Assembly: GCA_905182235.1 (NCBI GenBank)
Contig: CAJJAM010000003.1
Location: forward strand, 1 to 64,000
DNA length: 64,000 bases
Source of the DNA: SAR86 cluster bacterium SAR86B
GTDB taxonomy: Bacteria; Pseudomonadota; Gammaproteobacteria; Magnimaribacterales; Magnimaribacteraceae
Reading direction: 5' to 3'
The notes under the pieces were generated by a model. The model was not told the origin of the DNA, made no database searches, and saw only the letters and a list, made by a program, of their open reading frames with translations. Below are positions 8,404-17,545 of the stretch, piece by piece (position 1 is the stretch's first letter; each line of letters opens with the position of its first letter). Position numbers and translations under genes: made by a program.

Positions 8404-10173
8404 ATGACTAGTGAAAAAGAAAAGATAATTATTGGAAATTGTAGTGGGTTTTATGGCGATAGACTCTCAGCAGCAAAAGATATGGTTGAGGGAGGCCCTA
8501 TTGATGTTTTGACGGGTGACTATTTAGCGGAACTAACCATGACAATTCTCTACAACCAGAGAATGAAACGAGGTGAAGACCAGGGATACGTAGGAACTTT
8601 TTTAAAACAATTCGCTGAAATAGCTCAAGCCTGTGAAGAAAAGAAAATAAAAGTTGTGACTAATGCTGGAGGGCTTAACCCTTCATCAATGGCATCAAAG
8701 ATCGAAGAAATAGTTGATGAATTGGGCTTGAGTCTAAAAGTTGCTTACATTGATGGTGATGATTTAGCTCCCAGAATAGAGGAACTTAATGACGCTGGGG
8801 AAAAGCTGAATAATATGGAGAAAGGCATAGCCCTAGAAGAACGTGGTAAAAAAACCTTAACAGCAAATGCCTACTTAGGCGCATGGGGCATTAAGGAAGC
8901 TTTAGATGCGGGCGCAGACGTTGTTGTTTGCCCAAGAGTGACGGATGCTGCTGTAGTGATAGGTCCAGCGGCGTGGAAATTTAACTGGTCGAGGAATGAT
9001 TTTGATGCTTTGGCTGGGTCTTTAGCTGCCGGCCACATAATAGAATGTGGAGCGCAAGCCACCGGCGGTAATTATTCCTTTTTTCAAGAAGTGCCAAGTT
9101 TTAAAAGTATTGGATATCCAATTGCAGAAATATTTGAGGACGGAAGTTTTACAATTACAAAACACCCAGGAACTGGCGGACTTGTTTCGGTTGGAACGGT
9201 CACCGCACAACTCTTATATGAAATCGGCTCTCCGGCTTACATGAATCCTGACGTTATAGGACATTTTGATACCTTAAAGATTGAACAAGAGAGTGATGAC
9301 AGAGTTCACGTCTCTGGATGCAGAGGCAGCAGTGCTCCAAAAACACACAAAGTCTGTATTAATCTTTCTGGAGGCTTTAGGAATGGAAGCGAAATACTGC
9401 TAACAGGTTTGGACATTGAGGAAAAAGCTAAACTGGTTACGGATCTAATTTTTGATAACGTAGGTGGAAAAGAGCAATTTGATAAAGTAGACATACAGCT
9501 GATTAGGACGGACAAAGAAGATCCAAACTCCAATGAAGAAGCCCAAGCTTCATTAAGAATTTCCGTCATGTCTTCTAACCCAGACCTTGTAGGGAGACTG
9601 TTTAGTGCCAAAACCACTGAGCTAGCTCTTGCTTCCATTCCGGGATACACAGGAAGAGCTGGTATTGCTTCCGGTCACTTCATAGAATATTGGCCGGCTT
9701 TGGTAGACAGTAAATTCATAAAAGAAAACGTACACATTGATGGAAAGACCATAGAAGTCATACCAACGAGTCAAATGGATTATGAAGAAATTTACTACCA
9801 AAAAGAACCTTATGAGAATGTTGTTCCAGAAATAAATGACTATAAAGAAGTCCCTTTTGGTAAGTTATACGGAACCAGGTCTGGGGATAAAGGTGGCTGT
9901 GCAAATTTAGGTGTTTGGGCTAAACAAGAAGATGCTTACTCTTACTTATTTGAATTCTTAACGGTTAAAAAAATTAAGGAACTCCTGCCGGACCTGGCGG
10001 AATTTGAAATAGATCGTTATGAGTTACCAAACATTCTGTCTCTTAACTTTTATGTGCATGGAATACTTCAAGACGGAGTGTCTTCATCCACAAGGCTAGA
10101 TGGTCAGGCTAAATCCCTAGGAGAGTATCTAAGAGCTAAGAATATTGAAGTACCAGAATTCCTAATTAACTAA
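8404..10173 (+). CDS. atuA: AtuA-like acyclic terpene utilisation protein (DUF1446)
   Basis: This 589-aa protein belongs to the DUF1446/AtuA family. The large N-terminal domain (about 1-450) begins with the typical GNCSGFYGDR motif and carries the family's glycine-rich GGYPIDVLTGDY-like and TDAAVVIGPAAW segments. A second, smaller domain (about 485-585), containing YGTRSGDKGGCANLGVW, matches the ferredoxin-fold extension seen in some AtuA proteins. AtuA is required for citronellol/geraniol growth in Pseudomonas, but its reaction is not established. Here it follows the carboxylase genes and precedes an enoyl-CoA hydratase, which supports terpene-type branched acyl-CoA catabolism. Start ATG with GGAGAA upstream. 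Confidence 0.85.
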   Translation: MTSEKEKIIIGNCSGFYGDRLSAAKDMVEGGPIDVLTGDYLAELTMTILYNQRMKRGEDQGYVGTFLKQFAEIAQACEEKKIKVVTNAGGLNPSSMASKIEEIVDELGLSLKVAYIDGDDLAPRIEELNDAGEKLNNMEKGIALEERGKKTLTANAYLGAWGIKEALDAGADVVVCPRVTDAAVVIGPAAWKFNWSRNDFDALAGSLAAGHIIECGAQATGGNYSFFQEVPSFKSIGYPIAEIFEDGSFTITKHPGTGGLVSVGTVTAQLLYEIGSPAYMNPDVIGHFDTLKIEQESDDRVHVSGCRGSSAPKTHKVCINLSGGFRNGSEILLTGLDIEEKAKLVTDLIFDNVGGKEQFDKVDIQLIRTDKEDPNSNEEAQASLRISVMSSNPDLVGRLFSAKTTELALASIPGYTGRAGIASGHFIEYWPALVDSKFIKENVHIDGKTIEVIPTSQMDYEEIYYQKEPYENVVPEINDYKEVPFGKLYGTRSGDKGGCANLGVWAKQEDAYSYLFEFLTVKKIKELLPDLAEFEIDRYELPNILSLNFYVHGILQDGVSSSTRLDGQAKSLGEYLRAKNIEVPEFLIN

Positions 10174-10189
10174 ATAAACAGAGACCAAT

Positions 10190-10984
10190 ATGAACAATCA
10201 AACAAAATTATCACTTGAAGGGTTGAACTTTGAAGCAACTAAGATAGACGTATCAGAAAATATCTTAACCATTACCTTGAACCGTCCTGAAAGAAAAAAT
10301 GCCCTTAATAACGTCATGATGAATGAGCTTAATTATGCTTTCGCTTACGCAAAACAAGAAAGAGAAATAAGAGTTGTTGTAATAGCAGCTGAAGGAGATG
10401 TTTTTTGCGCGGGGGCAGATCTCACCAGGCAACAATCAGAATCTAATATTCCCAGAATAAAAGGATCAGATGATATTAGCTTAGCCATAAGGCATTTATA
10501 CAAACCGGTTATTTGTAAGATTCAAGGTAAGGTTCTTGCTGGTGCGTTGTTGATGGTTTCTAATTCAACTCACGCCATTGCCGTTGAAGAAGCAGAGTTT
10601 TCTGCGCCAGAGATACTAAGAGGTCTTTGGCCGTTTATGGTAATGGCAGGACTTTTCAGAGTTATGCCAAGAAGAGCAGGTCTGGATTTTGCAATGCGCG
10701 GTCAACCCATTAATGCAAGGAAAGCTGAAGAATGGGGACTGATAAATGAATCAGTGCCAGCAGAAAAGTTGGATGAAACAGTTTCAAACCTGGCTGAAGA
10801 GTTAGCCAGCCTGGCACCGGGTACAATGCAATTTGGTCTGGAAGCTTATGAAAAACAAGATGCAATGAGTTTTGATGATGCCCTTCCCTATTTACAAGAA
10901 CAAATTGCTAAATGTTTTGAAGGAGATGATGCAAAAGAAGGCATTGCAGCTTTTTTAGAAAAAAGAAAGCCTAACTGGGACTAA
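10190..10984 (+). CDS. Enoyl-CoA hydratase (isohexenylglutaconyl-CoA hydratase candidate)
   Basis: This 264-aa crotonase-family protein contains the N-terminal NRPERKNALN signature and the CoA-binding/oxyanion motif CAGADL near residue 77. The second oxyanion segment is AGALL and the catalytic-helix region follows PEILRGLWP. By position at the end of the atu-like operon it would hydrate the carboxylated enoyl-CoA, the AtuE step. A general enoyl-CoA hydratase cannot be excluded. The downstream steps (an AtuB/AtuG dehydrogenase, AtuD acyl-CoA dehydrogenase, HMG-CoA lyase) are not in this cluster and would have to be supplied elsewhere. It ends one base before the convergent transporter gene. 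Confidence 0.8.
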   Translation: MNNQTKLSLEGLNFEATKIDVSENILTITLNRPERKNALNNVMMNELNYAFAYAKQEREIRVVVIAAEGDVFCAGADLTRQQSESNIPRIKGSDDISLAIRHLYKPVICKIQGKVLAGALLMVSNSTHAIAVEEAEFSAPEILRGLWPFMVMAGLFRVMPRRAGLDFAMRGQPINARKAEEWGLINESVPAEKLDETVSNLAEELASLAPGTMQFGLEAYEKQDAMSFDDALPYLQEQIAKCFEGDDAKEGIAAFLEKRKPNWD

Positions 10985-10985
10985 G

Positions 10986-11867
10986 TTAGTTATCTTTAGT
11001 GGCAGCTAAGTAAATAGCTACAAGGACTATAGCACCGCCAAATCCCTGCAAAAGGGAAATAGCTTCACTTAGGATTAACCATCCAAATACTGCAGCTGCT
11101 ATCGGTTGTATTAGAAGCACCAACGAAGAAAGATGGGCTGAAACTTTTGAAATACCGTAGGTTATTAATCCCGATGCTAAAGTCTGACTTATGACAGCAT
11201 ATGCAATCAAAACCATCCAGCCCTTATAGCTTGAAGGAAAAAATGTATCTGCTTCTATAAGGCTTATTGGTAATAGAAAAATAGCCGTGAATACGGTGGA
11301 GTAAAAAAGAGCCTTAGCCGGTGATAAAAAATTAGTTACACTTTTAATACTAAGTATGTAACCAGCATAGAAGACGGCTGCTATGATTCCCAAAGAATCG
11401 CCAAACAATCTGGATTCATCCGAACCACTTCCTGCCAACACGACTAAAAAGACACCAACCATCGCCATTGACAAAACAATAAAAAAAGAAGACTTAATTT
11501 TATGTCCTAGGAAAAGAAAACCAATAACTACAACAAAAATAGGAGCGGTATTTGCCATTAACGTAGCATGAGCAACAGATGTAAAACTAATGGACCAGTT
11601 CCAAATTGCCATATCTATAGCAAAAAAAGCTCCTGAAATTGATAGCAAAGGAAGAAGCTTCTTGTCCTTAAGTACCTCAAAAGAAAATTCTTCTTTTTCT
11701 ATTTTCAACCACACATATAAGAAGGGAATGGCCAAGAAAGCTCTATAGAATGCAGTTAAAGACGGAGAGGTTTCACTGTACCTGACAAATATAGCTGAAA
11801 GGCCCAATAAAACAGCACCGCAAGATAAAGCCAGCAGGCCTTTTACAAATGTTTTTGAATTTTCCAT
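10986..11867 (-). CDS. EamA/DMT-family transporter
   Basis: This 293-aa protein has about ten hydrophobic transmembrane helices arranged as two five-helix EamA repeats, as in drug/metabolite exporters of the inner membrane. The N-terminal repeat includes VRYSETSPSLTAFYRA. The second repeat has PAKALFYSTVF and a C-terminal QPIAAAVFGWLILSE segment typical of the family. The substrate cannot be predicted. It is transcribed divergently from xseA with only 35 bases between the start codons. Confidence 0.85.
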   Translation of the reverse strand: MENSKTFVKGLLALSCGAVLLGLSAIFVRYSETSPSLTAFYRAFLAIPFLYVWLKIEKEEFSFEVLKDKKLLPLLSISGAFFAIDMAIWNWSISFTSVAHATLMANTAPIFVVVIGFLFLGHKIKSSFFIVLSMAMVGVFLVVLAGSGSDESRLFGDSLGIIAAVFYAGYILSIKSVTNFLSPAKALFYSTVFTAIFLLPISLIEADTFFPSSYKGWMVLIAYAVISQTLASGLITYGISKVSAHLSSLVLLIQPIAAAVFGWLILSEAISLLQGFGGAIVLVAIYLAATKDN

Positions 11868-11902
11868 TTAACAGAATAAAACCTAAGTTATACTTCATTA
11901 TC

Positions 11903-13234
11903 ATGGAAAACTTGAGAGAAAACAGCCAAGAAGTGATTTCTGTTTCAGAAGTTAATAAAAGGGCTAAGAATTTATTAGAAAAAGAATTCTCAAGCACCTG
12001 GATTGAAGGAGAAATATCTAGCTTTACCGCGCACAGTTCTGGACACTGGTATTTCACCATAAAAGACGAGAAGTCATCACTGAGCTGCGTTATGTTCAGT
12101 TATGACAATAATAAAATTCTCTTTGAACCCCAAGTTGGAGATAACCTTATAATTAATGGAAAGATCAGTCTTTACAGTCCAACGGGCAGGTTCCAACTCA
12201 ACGTAAAACACATAGAATTAGCAGGCGAAGGAGCCTTATTGAGAGCATTTGAGCAATTAAAGTTCAAGTTAGAAAAAGAAGGTCTATTTGACCCAGCCAA
12301 TAAAAGGCAACTACCTCAAATGCCAAAGAAAATAGGAATCGTAACGTCCTCTGACGGAGCAGTTTTCCAAGATGTGATTAACGTATTAGGAAGAAGATCT
12401 CCCAACATAGAATTAATTCTTATACAAACTGCCGTGCAAGGAGAAAAAGCTCCACCTGAAATTTGTTCAGCAATCTCAAAAGCTACCTCCATAAAAGATA
12501 TAGATGCAATTATTCTTGCAAGAGGCGGCGGCTCTATAGAAGATCTTTGGGCTTTTAACAACGAATCTGTGGCACGGGCCATTCATAACTCTGATATCCC
12601 AATTATTAGTGCCGTAGGGCATGAAACAGATTTTACGATTGCTGATTTTGTAGCAGACTTGAGAGCGCCGACGCCCTCAGCGGCAGCAGAGATACTTAGT
12701 CAGTCTTACAGCCAACTCAATGAATCATTGGAAGGCTATAAACAGTTGATTGCAAATGCCATTACCAGTCTGATTAAAAGAGAATTTCAGGAACTGCAAA
12801 ATCTCAGTAAAAGACTTAGGCATCCAGGGGATAAGCTGAGGGAGTTGTCTCAGAAATTAGACAATATTGAAACGTACATCAAGAAATCCATGCAAAATCA
12901 TTTGCTGTCACAACGCAATAACTTAAATCTTCAATCAAGTAAATTATTGCAACAATCTCCAGTTCAGAACCTTCAAGAATCAAAACATAAGTTATCTGAC
13001 CTAAGCAAGAGCTTAACTTTTTTGATCTCTCAAATCAGTAAAGAAAAGCGATCATCCCTATTGGCACTCTCTTCTACTTTAGAAGCTGTAAGCCCACTGG
13101 CTGTGCTTAATCGAGGATACTCAATCCTGACAACCAAAAGAGGAAAAGTTGTGACGAGCGAAAAAGAAGTAGAAGCGGGTGAAGAACTGACTGCTAAATT
13201 AAAAGAAGGTGAAATCAGAACTAAGGTTTTATAA
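11903..13234 (+). CDS. xseA: Exodeoxyribonuclease VII large subunit
   Basis: This is the large subunit of exonuclease VII (443 aa), which degrades single-stranded DNA into oligonucleotides with XseB. The N-terminal OB-fold contains WIEGEISSFTAHSSGHWYF. A catalytic domain follows with GIVTSSDGAVFQDV, the ARGGGSIEDLWAFN motif and SAVGHETDFTIADFVADLRAPTPSAAAE-type residues, then a long coiled-coil region and the C-terminal LNRGYSIL motif. I chose the ATG at 11903. The frame stays open 18 codons further upstream, but that extension would overlap the divergent transporter start and is not part of the family. xseB is not adjacent. Confidence 0.95.
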   Translation: MENLRENSQEVISVSEVNKRAKNLLEKEFSSTWIEGEISSFTAHSSGHWYFTIKDEKSSLSCVMFSYDNNKILFEPQVGDNLIINGKISLYSPTGRFQLNVKHIELAGEGALLRAFEQLKFKLEKEGLFDPANKRQLPQMPKKIGIVTSSDGAVFQDVINVLGRRSPNIELILIQTAVQGEKAPPEICSAISKATSIKDIDAIILARGGGSIEDLWAFNNESVARAIHNSDIPIISAVGHETDFTIADFVADLRAPTPSAAAEILSQSYSQLNESLEGYKQLIANAITSLIKREFQELQNLSKRLRHPGDKLRELSQKLDNIETYIKKSMQNHLLSQRNNLNLQSSKLLQQSPVQNLQESKHKLSDLSKSLTFLISQISKEKRSSLLALSSTLEAVSPLAVLNRGYSILTTKRGKVVTSEKEVEAGEELTAKLKEGEIRTKVL

Positions 13235-13238
13235 GAAA

Positions 13239-14084
13239 ATGGTTAGAAGTAATTTTCTAATAGCTTTTTTCTTCTTATGTTCTTGCTCCAGCATGAACAT
13301 AACCAACAGTTCTAATTGTTCCTATCCAGTACATTCTCCTTACCCTGGGGGCGTTTTAAACGTTCAGATTAACAGCGCTTTATTCGATGAAAATAAGGAA
13401 GGCATCAAAGTTGGTCAGGGCCTTCACCTGGTATGTCGATCTGGGTTTAAAAATGTGAATCTCATTTCTCCTATTCCACTCTCCTCGAAAAAGATCCAAT
13501 TAGATATAGTATTAAATAACAAGATAATTGAAAGCATTCCTGTGATTAATAAAGAATACAGAGAGTCCAGGATTACCATCACCGATAATGACATGGTTAG
13601 CCCTCCCAAAGAAGTACTCCCCAGAATTAAACTAGAAGCTTCGATTATCAAGGCTGCTAAGAATATTAATAGTTTCTCTAACTATTTTGTATTGCCCATG
13701 AAAATGCCTACTAAAGGAATAGAAAGTAGTGAATTTGGTGTTAGAAGATTTATCAATGGAGCTCCAAGAAATCGACATACCGGTCTAGACATAGCAGCAC
13801 CTGAAGGCGCTGATGTTTATGCACCACTTGATGGGGTAGTTCTATTAAGTGAAGAATTCTTTTACAGAGGAAATATTATTTATATTGACCATGGAAATGG
13901 CCTGATAAGTAGCTTTTCTCATCTACAGAAAAGTCTTGTTAAGAAAAATAGAAAGGTAAAAGCAGGAGATTTAATAGGCAAAGTAGGAAAAACTGGAAGG
14001 GTTACCGGCCCTCATCTTCATTGGGAAGTTTCTATTCTTGGAACTACGGTTGATCCTAAATTATTCTTAAGAGCAATTAATTAA
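13239..14084 (+). CDS. M23-family peptidase lipoprotein
   Basis: This 281-aa envelope protein would cleave peptidoglycan cross-bridges or regulate an amidase. A short signal sequence ends in a lipobox-like LCSC near residue 17. The C-terminal M23 (LytM) domain has a complete Zn site: HTGLD (His180, Asp184) and HLH (His259, His261). An active endopeptidase is therefore more likely than a degenerate EnvC/NlpD activator. The ATG at 13239 follows the xseA stop by 4 bases. An in-frame ATG at 13209 would overlap xseA and spoil the signal peptide. The last four bases nest with the stop of the convergent TlpA-like gene. Confidence 0.88.
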   Translation: MVRSNFLIAFFFLCSCSSMNITNSSNCSYPVHSPYPGGVLNVQINSALFDENKEGIKVGQGLHLVCRSGFKNVNLISPIPLSSKKIQLDIVLNNKIIESIPVINKEYRESRITITDNDMVSPPKEVLPRIKLEASIIKAAKNINSFSNYFVLPMKMPTKGIESSEFGVRRFINGAPRNRHTGLDIAAPEGADVYAPLDGVVLLSEEFFYRGNIIYIDHGNGLISSFSHLQKSLVKKNRKVKAGDLIGKVGKTGRVTGPHLHWEVSILGTTVDPKLFLRAIN

Positions 14085-14557
14085 GATTCTTGATAACTTT
14101 TAATGAGTGCTTCTAAACCTTCTTGTGTCTGAGGACCAATCAAGGTGTCTCTCAGTTGCCCCTTTGTATCCAGGATATAAGTTGCTGGCAAGCTTGGCGG
14201 TGCCTCCCATCCAAAGAGCAGTCCAGGATTAGTCAAAATACTTGGAATATTGACTTTAAATCTCACAATCTGATCTTGGAGTTCTTCCCCTTCAAGTTCA
14301 TCAAAATTAAAGGCGAGAACTAAGACCTCTTCTTTATTGTCATTGTAAAAATTAGTTAATTCTGGCATCTCCTTTATGCAGGGTGGGCACCAATCAGCCC
14401 AATAATTCACCACCAACCACCTTCCTTCTAGATCAGAAAGTCTTCCATTTGAGCCATCAGCCAAATCGAAATCTGGCTTACTACATCCTGTAAAGAATGA
14501 AACTGCAATTAAAGCAAAAACGAATCTATATACATTGGGTAATAAAGAATTAAGCAT
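14081..14557 (-). CDS. TlpA-like thioredoxin lipoprotein
   Basis: This 158-aa periplasmic disulfide reductase-like protein has a signal peptide with lipobox FTGC (about residues 22-25), then a thioredoxin fold with the active-site WCPPC around residue 57 and the cis-Pro region PSLPATYIL. The family (TlpA/ResA) reduces disulfides or supports cytochrome c maturation. No cytochrome c assembly genes are nearby, so its partner is unclear. A DsbD-type electron donor is encoded at 32332, and a functional link is an inference. The stop codon shares TTAA with the convergent M23 gene. Confidence 0.88.
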   Translation of the reverse strand: MLNSLLPNVYRFVFALIAVSFFTGCSKPDFDLADGSNGRLSDLEGRWLVVNYWADWCPPCIKEMPELTNFYNDNKEEVLVLAFNFDELEGEELQDQIVRFKVNIPSILTNPGLLFGWEAPPSLPATYILDTKGQLRDTLIGPQTQEGLEALIKSYQES

Positions 14558-14589
14558 AGAAGTTAAACTGTGTTTAAAATATTAATAAT

Positions 14590-14943
14590 ATGAGTAATTT
14601 TATCATCTATCACAATCCTAGGTGTAGTAAATCAAGACAAACTTTAGATCTGCTGAATGAGAAAGGCTGTGAGCCTAAAATTTTTTTATATCTAGAAGAA
14701 GAATTAACCTCAGAGAATCTTAAGGGAGTTTTGCAAAAATTAAATATGGAGCCACGAGGTTTATTGCGCAAAGGAGAGGAAGAATACAAAAAGAACAACC
14801 TATCAAATGATAAATTAAATAATGAAGATCTAATTAACTTTATGATTAAATACCCTAAACTCATAGAACGACCCATAGTTATAAAAGAGAACAAAGCCGT
14901 CTTGGGTAGGCCACCGGAAAATGCACTTAAACTTATAAGTTGA
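14590..14943 (+). CDS. arsC: Arsenate reductase (ArsC, glutaredoxin type) family protein
   Basis: This 117-aa protein of the ArsC/Spx/YffB fold starts with YHNPRCSKSRQTLDLL, placing the catalytic Cys at about residue 12. It ends with the family's LIERPIV and LGRPPENALKLI motifs. ArsC reduces arsenate to arsenite using glutathione and glutaredoxin. No arsenite pump or ArsR regulator is adjacent, so it could instead be a housekeeping YffB-like member. The length fits ArsC (about 115-140 aa). Confidence 0.85.
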   Translation: MSNFIIYHNPRCSKSRQTLDLLNEKGCEPKIFLYLEEELTSENLKGVLQKLNMEPRGLLRKGEEEYKKNNLSNDKLNNEDLINFMIKYPKLIERPIVIKENKAVLGRPPENALKLIS

Positions 14944-14954
14944 TATATAAGTTT
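14929..14954 (+). other. AT-rich hairpin at the end of arsC
   Basis: AAACTTATA and TATAAGTTT form perfect 9-bp arms with an 8-base loop, spanning the arsC stop codon and lying 40 bases before sppA. It might reduce read-through into sppA, but the stem is nearly all A/T and no clean T-run follows. Confidence 0.3.
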
Positions 14955-14994
14955 AATAGTATGTTTATAACCCTAATTTTTAAGGAGAAATAAA

Positions 14995-16830
14995 ATGGAA
15001 GAGAACAAAACAAGATTTCAAAAGATTAAAGAAAACCCCTTCGGTTGGATGTTTACCGGAGATCTATTTTTTCTAACTCTAAATAGCATTTTTCTAATGA
15101 TGGTTGTCTTCATAATAATCTCCATCTTTTCATCAATATTCTCTAATAATCTTATAGATCCTGAAGGAAAAGCTCTTGTAATAAACCCTAGTGGCCCTAT
15201 TGTTGAACAGATTTCTGGTCCTTCTGATCCATTTCAAACTCTACTCACGGGGCAGCAATCATCAGAACTCTACGTTGGAGATTTACTAGAGGTTCTTGAA
15301 GCTGCTTCCAACGACGAAAGAATAAAAGACTTGGTGCTTCGTCTTGACAATATTTCAGGAACAGGTCAAGCCGTTTTATATGATGTTGGCTTGGCTTTGA
15401 AGAACATTAAAGAATCTGGGAAAAGAATTATCGCTATAGGCGATGATTATTCTGAGAGTGGATTCTATTTGGCTTCATTTGCTGATGAAATAATAATGAA
15501 TCCTGAAGGATGGATTCTGTTAGATGGATTTGACAGAAGTAAAATGTATTACAAATCTTTCCTGGATAAATTAAAAATATCCGCCAATGTTATCAGAGTG
15601 GGGACTTTTAAATCAGCGGTTGAACCTTACTTAAGAGATGATATGTCTGATGCAGCTAAAGAGGCAAACTTAGCTTACCTTGACGTCTTGTGGTCATCTT
15701 GGGTTAATGTTGTAAGCGTAAATAGATCCTTAACTCCTGAGAGTATTCAATACCTGGTGGACAACGCTGATGAATTAGTCAAAAAGTCTAAAAAAGGTAC
15801 TGCCGAAGCTTTCTTAAACTATGGAATGATAGATAAACTCTTAACCCGGACCGAGCAAAGAGAATATATGGTTCAGTTATTTGGAGAGTCAGAAACAGAA
15901 GAACCCTTTAATAAGATTTCTGGAGGAAGCTATTATAAAGTTTTGCAAGATGAGAAAAAGGCAAAGACCTCGGAGAATAAAATAGCCGTTGTTGTTGCAA
16001 GAGGAACAATTATGGATGGAGACCAGCCTCCCGGTACGATTGGCGGTGATTCAACTTCAAGATTAATTAAAAATGCTTATGAAGATGAAGCCGTAAAAGC
16101 AATTGTCTTGAGAGTGGATTCTGGAGGGGGCGGTGTTTTTGCTTCTGAGGTTATAAGGCAAGAATTATTAAAAGCTCAAGAAAAAGGAATAAAGGTTATT
16201 GCCTCTATGGGTAATGTTGCAGCCTCTGGTGGGTATTGGATTTCAACAAATGCGGATGAAATATGGGCTTCCCATAACACCATAACAGGCTCTATAGGAA
16301 TCTTCGGTTTATTGCCTACTGTAGACAAAAGCTTAGAAAATATAGGTATAAACACTGATGGCGTATCAACTGGTAAGTTGGATGCTAGTGGAGACCCAAC
16401 TAAAGGACTAAGCCCAATGTTTAAAAACATCATCCAAGCTGAGATTGAACACGGATACAATAAGTTCATCACCCTGGTCAGTGAATCTAGGGGTATTGAT
16501 AAAAAACAAGTTGATAACATTGCTCAAGGTCGTGTGTGGGCTGGAGAAACAGCTCTGGAATTAGGTTTAGTAGATCAACTTGGAAATATTAAAGATGCTA
16601 TAAATAGAGCTGCGGAACTGGCTGAAATTGACAGTTATGAAACTTACTACCCATCTGAAGCGCTTGACTGGAAACAGCGACTCTTAAGTTCAATTTTTTC
16701 TATTAGTGGAGGAATTATTCCTCAGAGCATTCTTGATAATTTCTTTGTAAAAAGTTCTTTAAAAACTCTAAGTGAAATAGAAAGTTTTAACGACCCAAAA
16801 GGTATTTATCTTAAGTGTGAAAACTGCTAG
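14995..16830 (+). CDS. sppA: Signal peptide peptidase SppA (long form)
   Basis: This 611-aa inner-membrane serine protease degrades signal peptides left after secretion. One N-terminal membrane segment is at about residues 24-50, followed by two tandem S49 domains. The Ser-Lys dyad is split as in E. coli SppA: Lys187 (MYYKSFLDKL) in the first domain and Ser411 (NVAASGGYW) in the second. Length equals the E. coli long form. A strong AAGGAG ribosome binding site precedes the ATG. The last 20 bases overlap the convergent hda gene. Confidence 0.93.
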   Translation: MEENKTRFQKIKENPFGWMFTGDLFFLTLNSIFLMMVVFIIISIFSSIFSNNLIDPEGKALVINPSGPIVEQISGPSDPFQTLLTGQQSSELYVGDLLEVLEAASNDERIKDLVLRLDNISGTGQAVLYDVGLALKNIKESGKRIIAIGDDYSESGFYLASFADEIIMNPEGWILLDGFDRSKMYYKSFLDKLKISANVIRVGTFKSAVEPYLRDDMSDAAKEANLAYLDVLWSSWVNVVSVNRSLTPESIQYLVDNADELVKKSKKGTAEAFLNYGMIDKLLTRTEQREYMVQLFGESETEEPFNKISGGSYYKVLQDEKKAKTSENKIAVVVARGTIMDGDQPPGTIGGDSTSRLIKNAYEDEAVKAIVLRVDSGGGGVFASEVIRQELLKAQEKGIKVIASMGNVAASGGYWISTNADEIWASHNTITGSIGIFGLLPTVDKSLENIGINTDGVSTGKLDASGDPTKGLSPMFKNIIQAEIEHGYNKFITLVSESRGIDKKQVDNIAQGRVWAGETALELGLVDQLGNIKDAINRAAELAEIDSYETYYPSEALDWKQRLLSSIFSISGGIIPQSILDNFFVKSSLKTLSEIESFNDPKGIYLKCENC

Positions 16831-17545
16831 ATCTCTGAGATAAGAGTTCGCGAACCAGAGAAGGAGATAATTTTTTCTTCTTTTCTAAAGAAAAATCATC
16901 TAGCTCTGAAAGTAGCCTTAGCAGGTCGGATAAATTACGAGAAGTGTAAGTTAGTATGTACTTGACTGTCTTCTCTTCAAGTTTGATACCCTTTCTTTCA
17001 GCGGATTGGTTTAGTGCTTCTATTTTCTCATTTTCGGTAATTTCTGGAATCTCTATCGCAGTAAAAGCTAACAACCTTGAACGAAGATCTCTCAGTCTCA
17101 CCGTAAGATCTTGGGCAACACAATGTGAAGAGAGAACCAACTTAGTTTCATTAATGAGACTTTGATTAATAAGATTAAAAAGTGCACCCTCCCAATCCTC
17201 TGAGTCTCCTAATTTATCAAGGTCTTCGATGAAAACTGCATCCATTTGATCAAGTCCATTAAGAATCTCAGGTTCATTTATTCTAGGATCGGAAAGAGCA
17301 ACAAAGGCCGTCTTCATGTTTTGGTTTAAAAAATCTCTATTCAATGCCTGCATTAAATAATTTTTTCCTACACCAGCCCTGCCCCAAAGAAGAAAAGAGT
17401 TTGAGATAGAAGAGGACTCAACTACATTGCCTAAAATACTTAAAGCCGTTTTTGTAGAATCACATTTAATAAAGTTTTCTAAACTAACCGACTCATCCAG
17501 CTTTATATCAAGAAGAAGTTGCCGAGGGTTTTTAGGAGATATCAT
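16811..17545 (-). CDS. hda: DnaA regulatory inactivator Hda
   Basis: This 244-aa AAA+ protein is homologous to the DnaA ATPase domain without a DNA-binding domain. Hda with the loaded sliding clamp stimulates ATP hydrolysis on DnaA and prevents re-initiation. Near the N-terminus, RQLLLDI (residues 8-14) resembles a clamp-binding peptide. The Walker A motif GRAGVGKN (about 54-61), Walker B FIEDLDKL and a sensor region LRDLRSRL follow. It is the last of three minus-strand genes and overlaps the upstream phosphatidyltransferase by 4 bp. The neighbourhood with DUF2066-purM-purN is the usual gammaproteobacterial one. Confidence 0.92.
   Translation of the reverse strand: MISPKNPRQLLLDIKLDESVSLENFIKCDSTKTALSILGNVVESSSISNSFLLWGRAGVGKNYLMQALNRDFLNQNMKTAFVALSDPRINEPEILNGLDQMDAVFIEDLDKLGDSEDWEGALFNLINQSLINETKLVLSSHCVAQDLTVRLRDLRSRLLAFTAIEIPEITENEKIEALNQSAERKGIKLEEKTVKYILTYTSRNLSDLLRLLSELDDFSLEKKKKLSPSLVRELLSQRSSSFHT

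Noticed and set aside
9306-9650. Open minus-strand frame inside atuA
   Set aside because: Antisense to the conserved DUF1446 domain with no independent evidence of coding.
11849-11902. Upstream extension of xseA
   Set aside because: It overlaps the divergent transporter start and is not conserved in XseA, which begins near the ATG at 11903.
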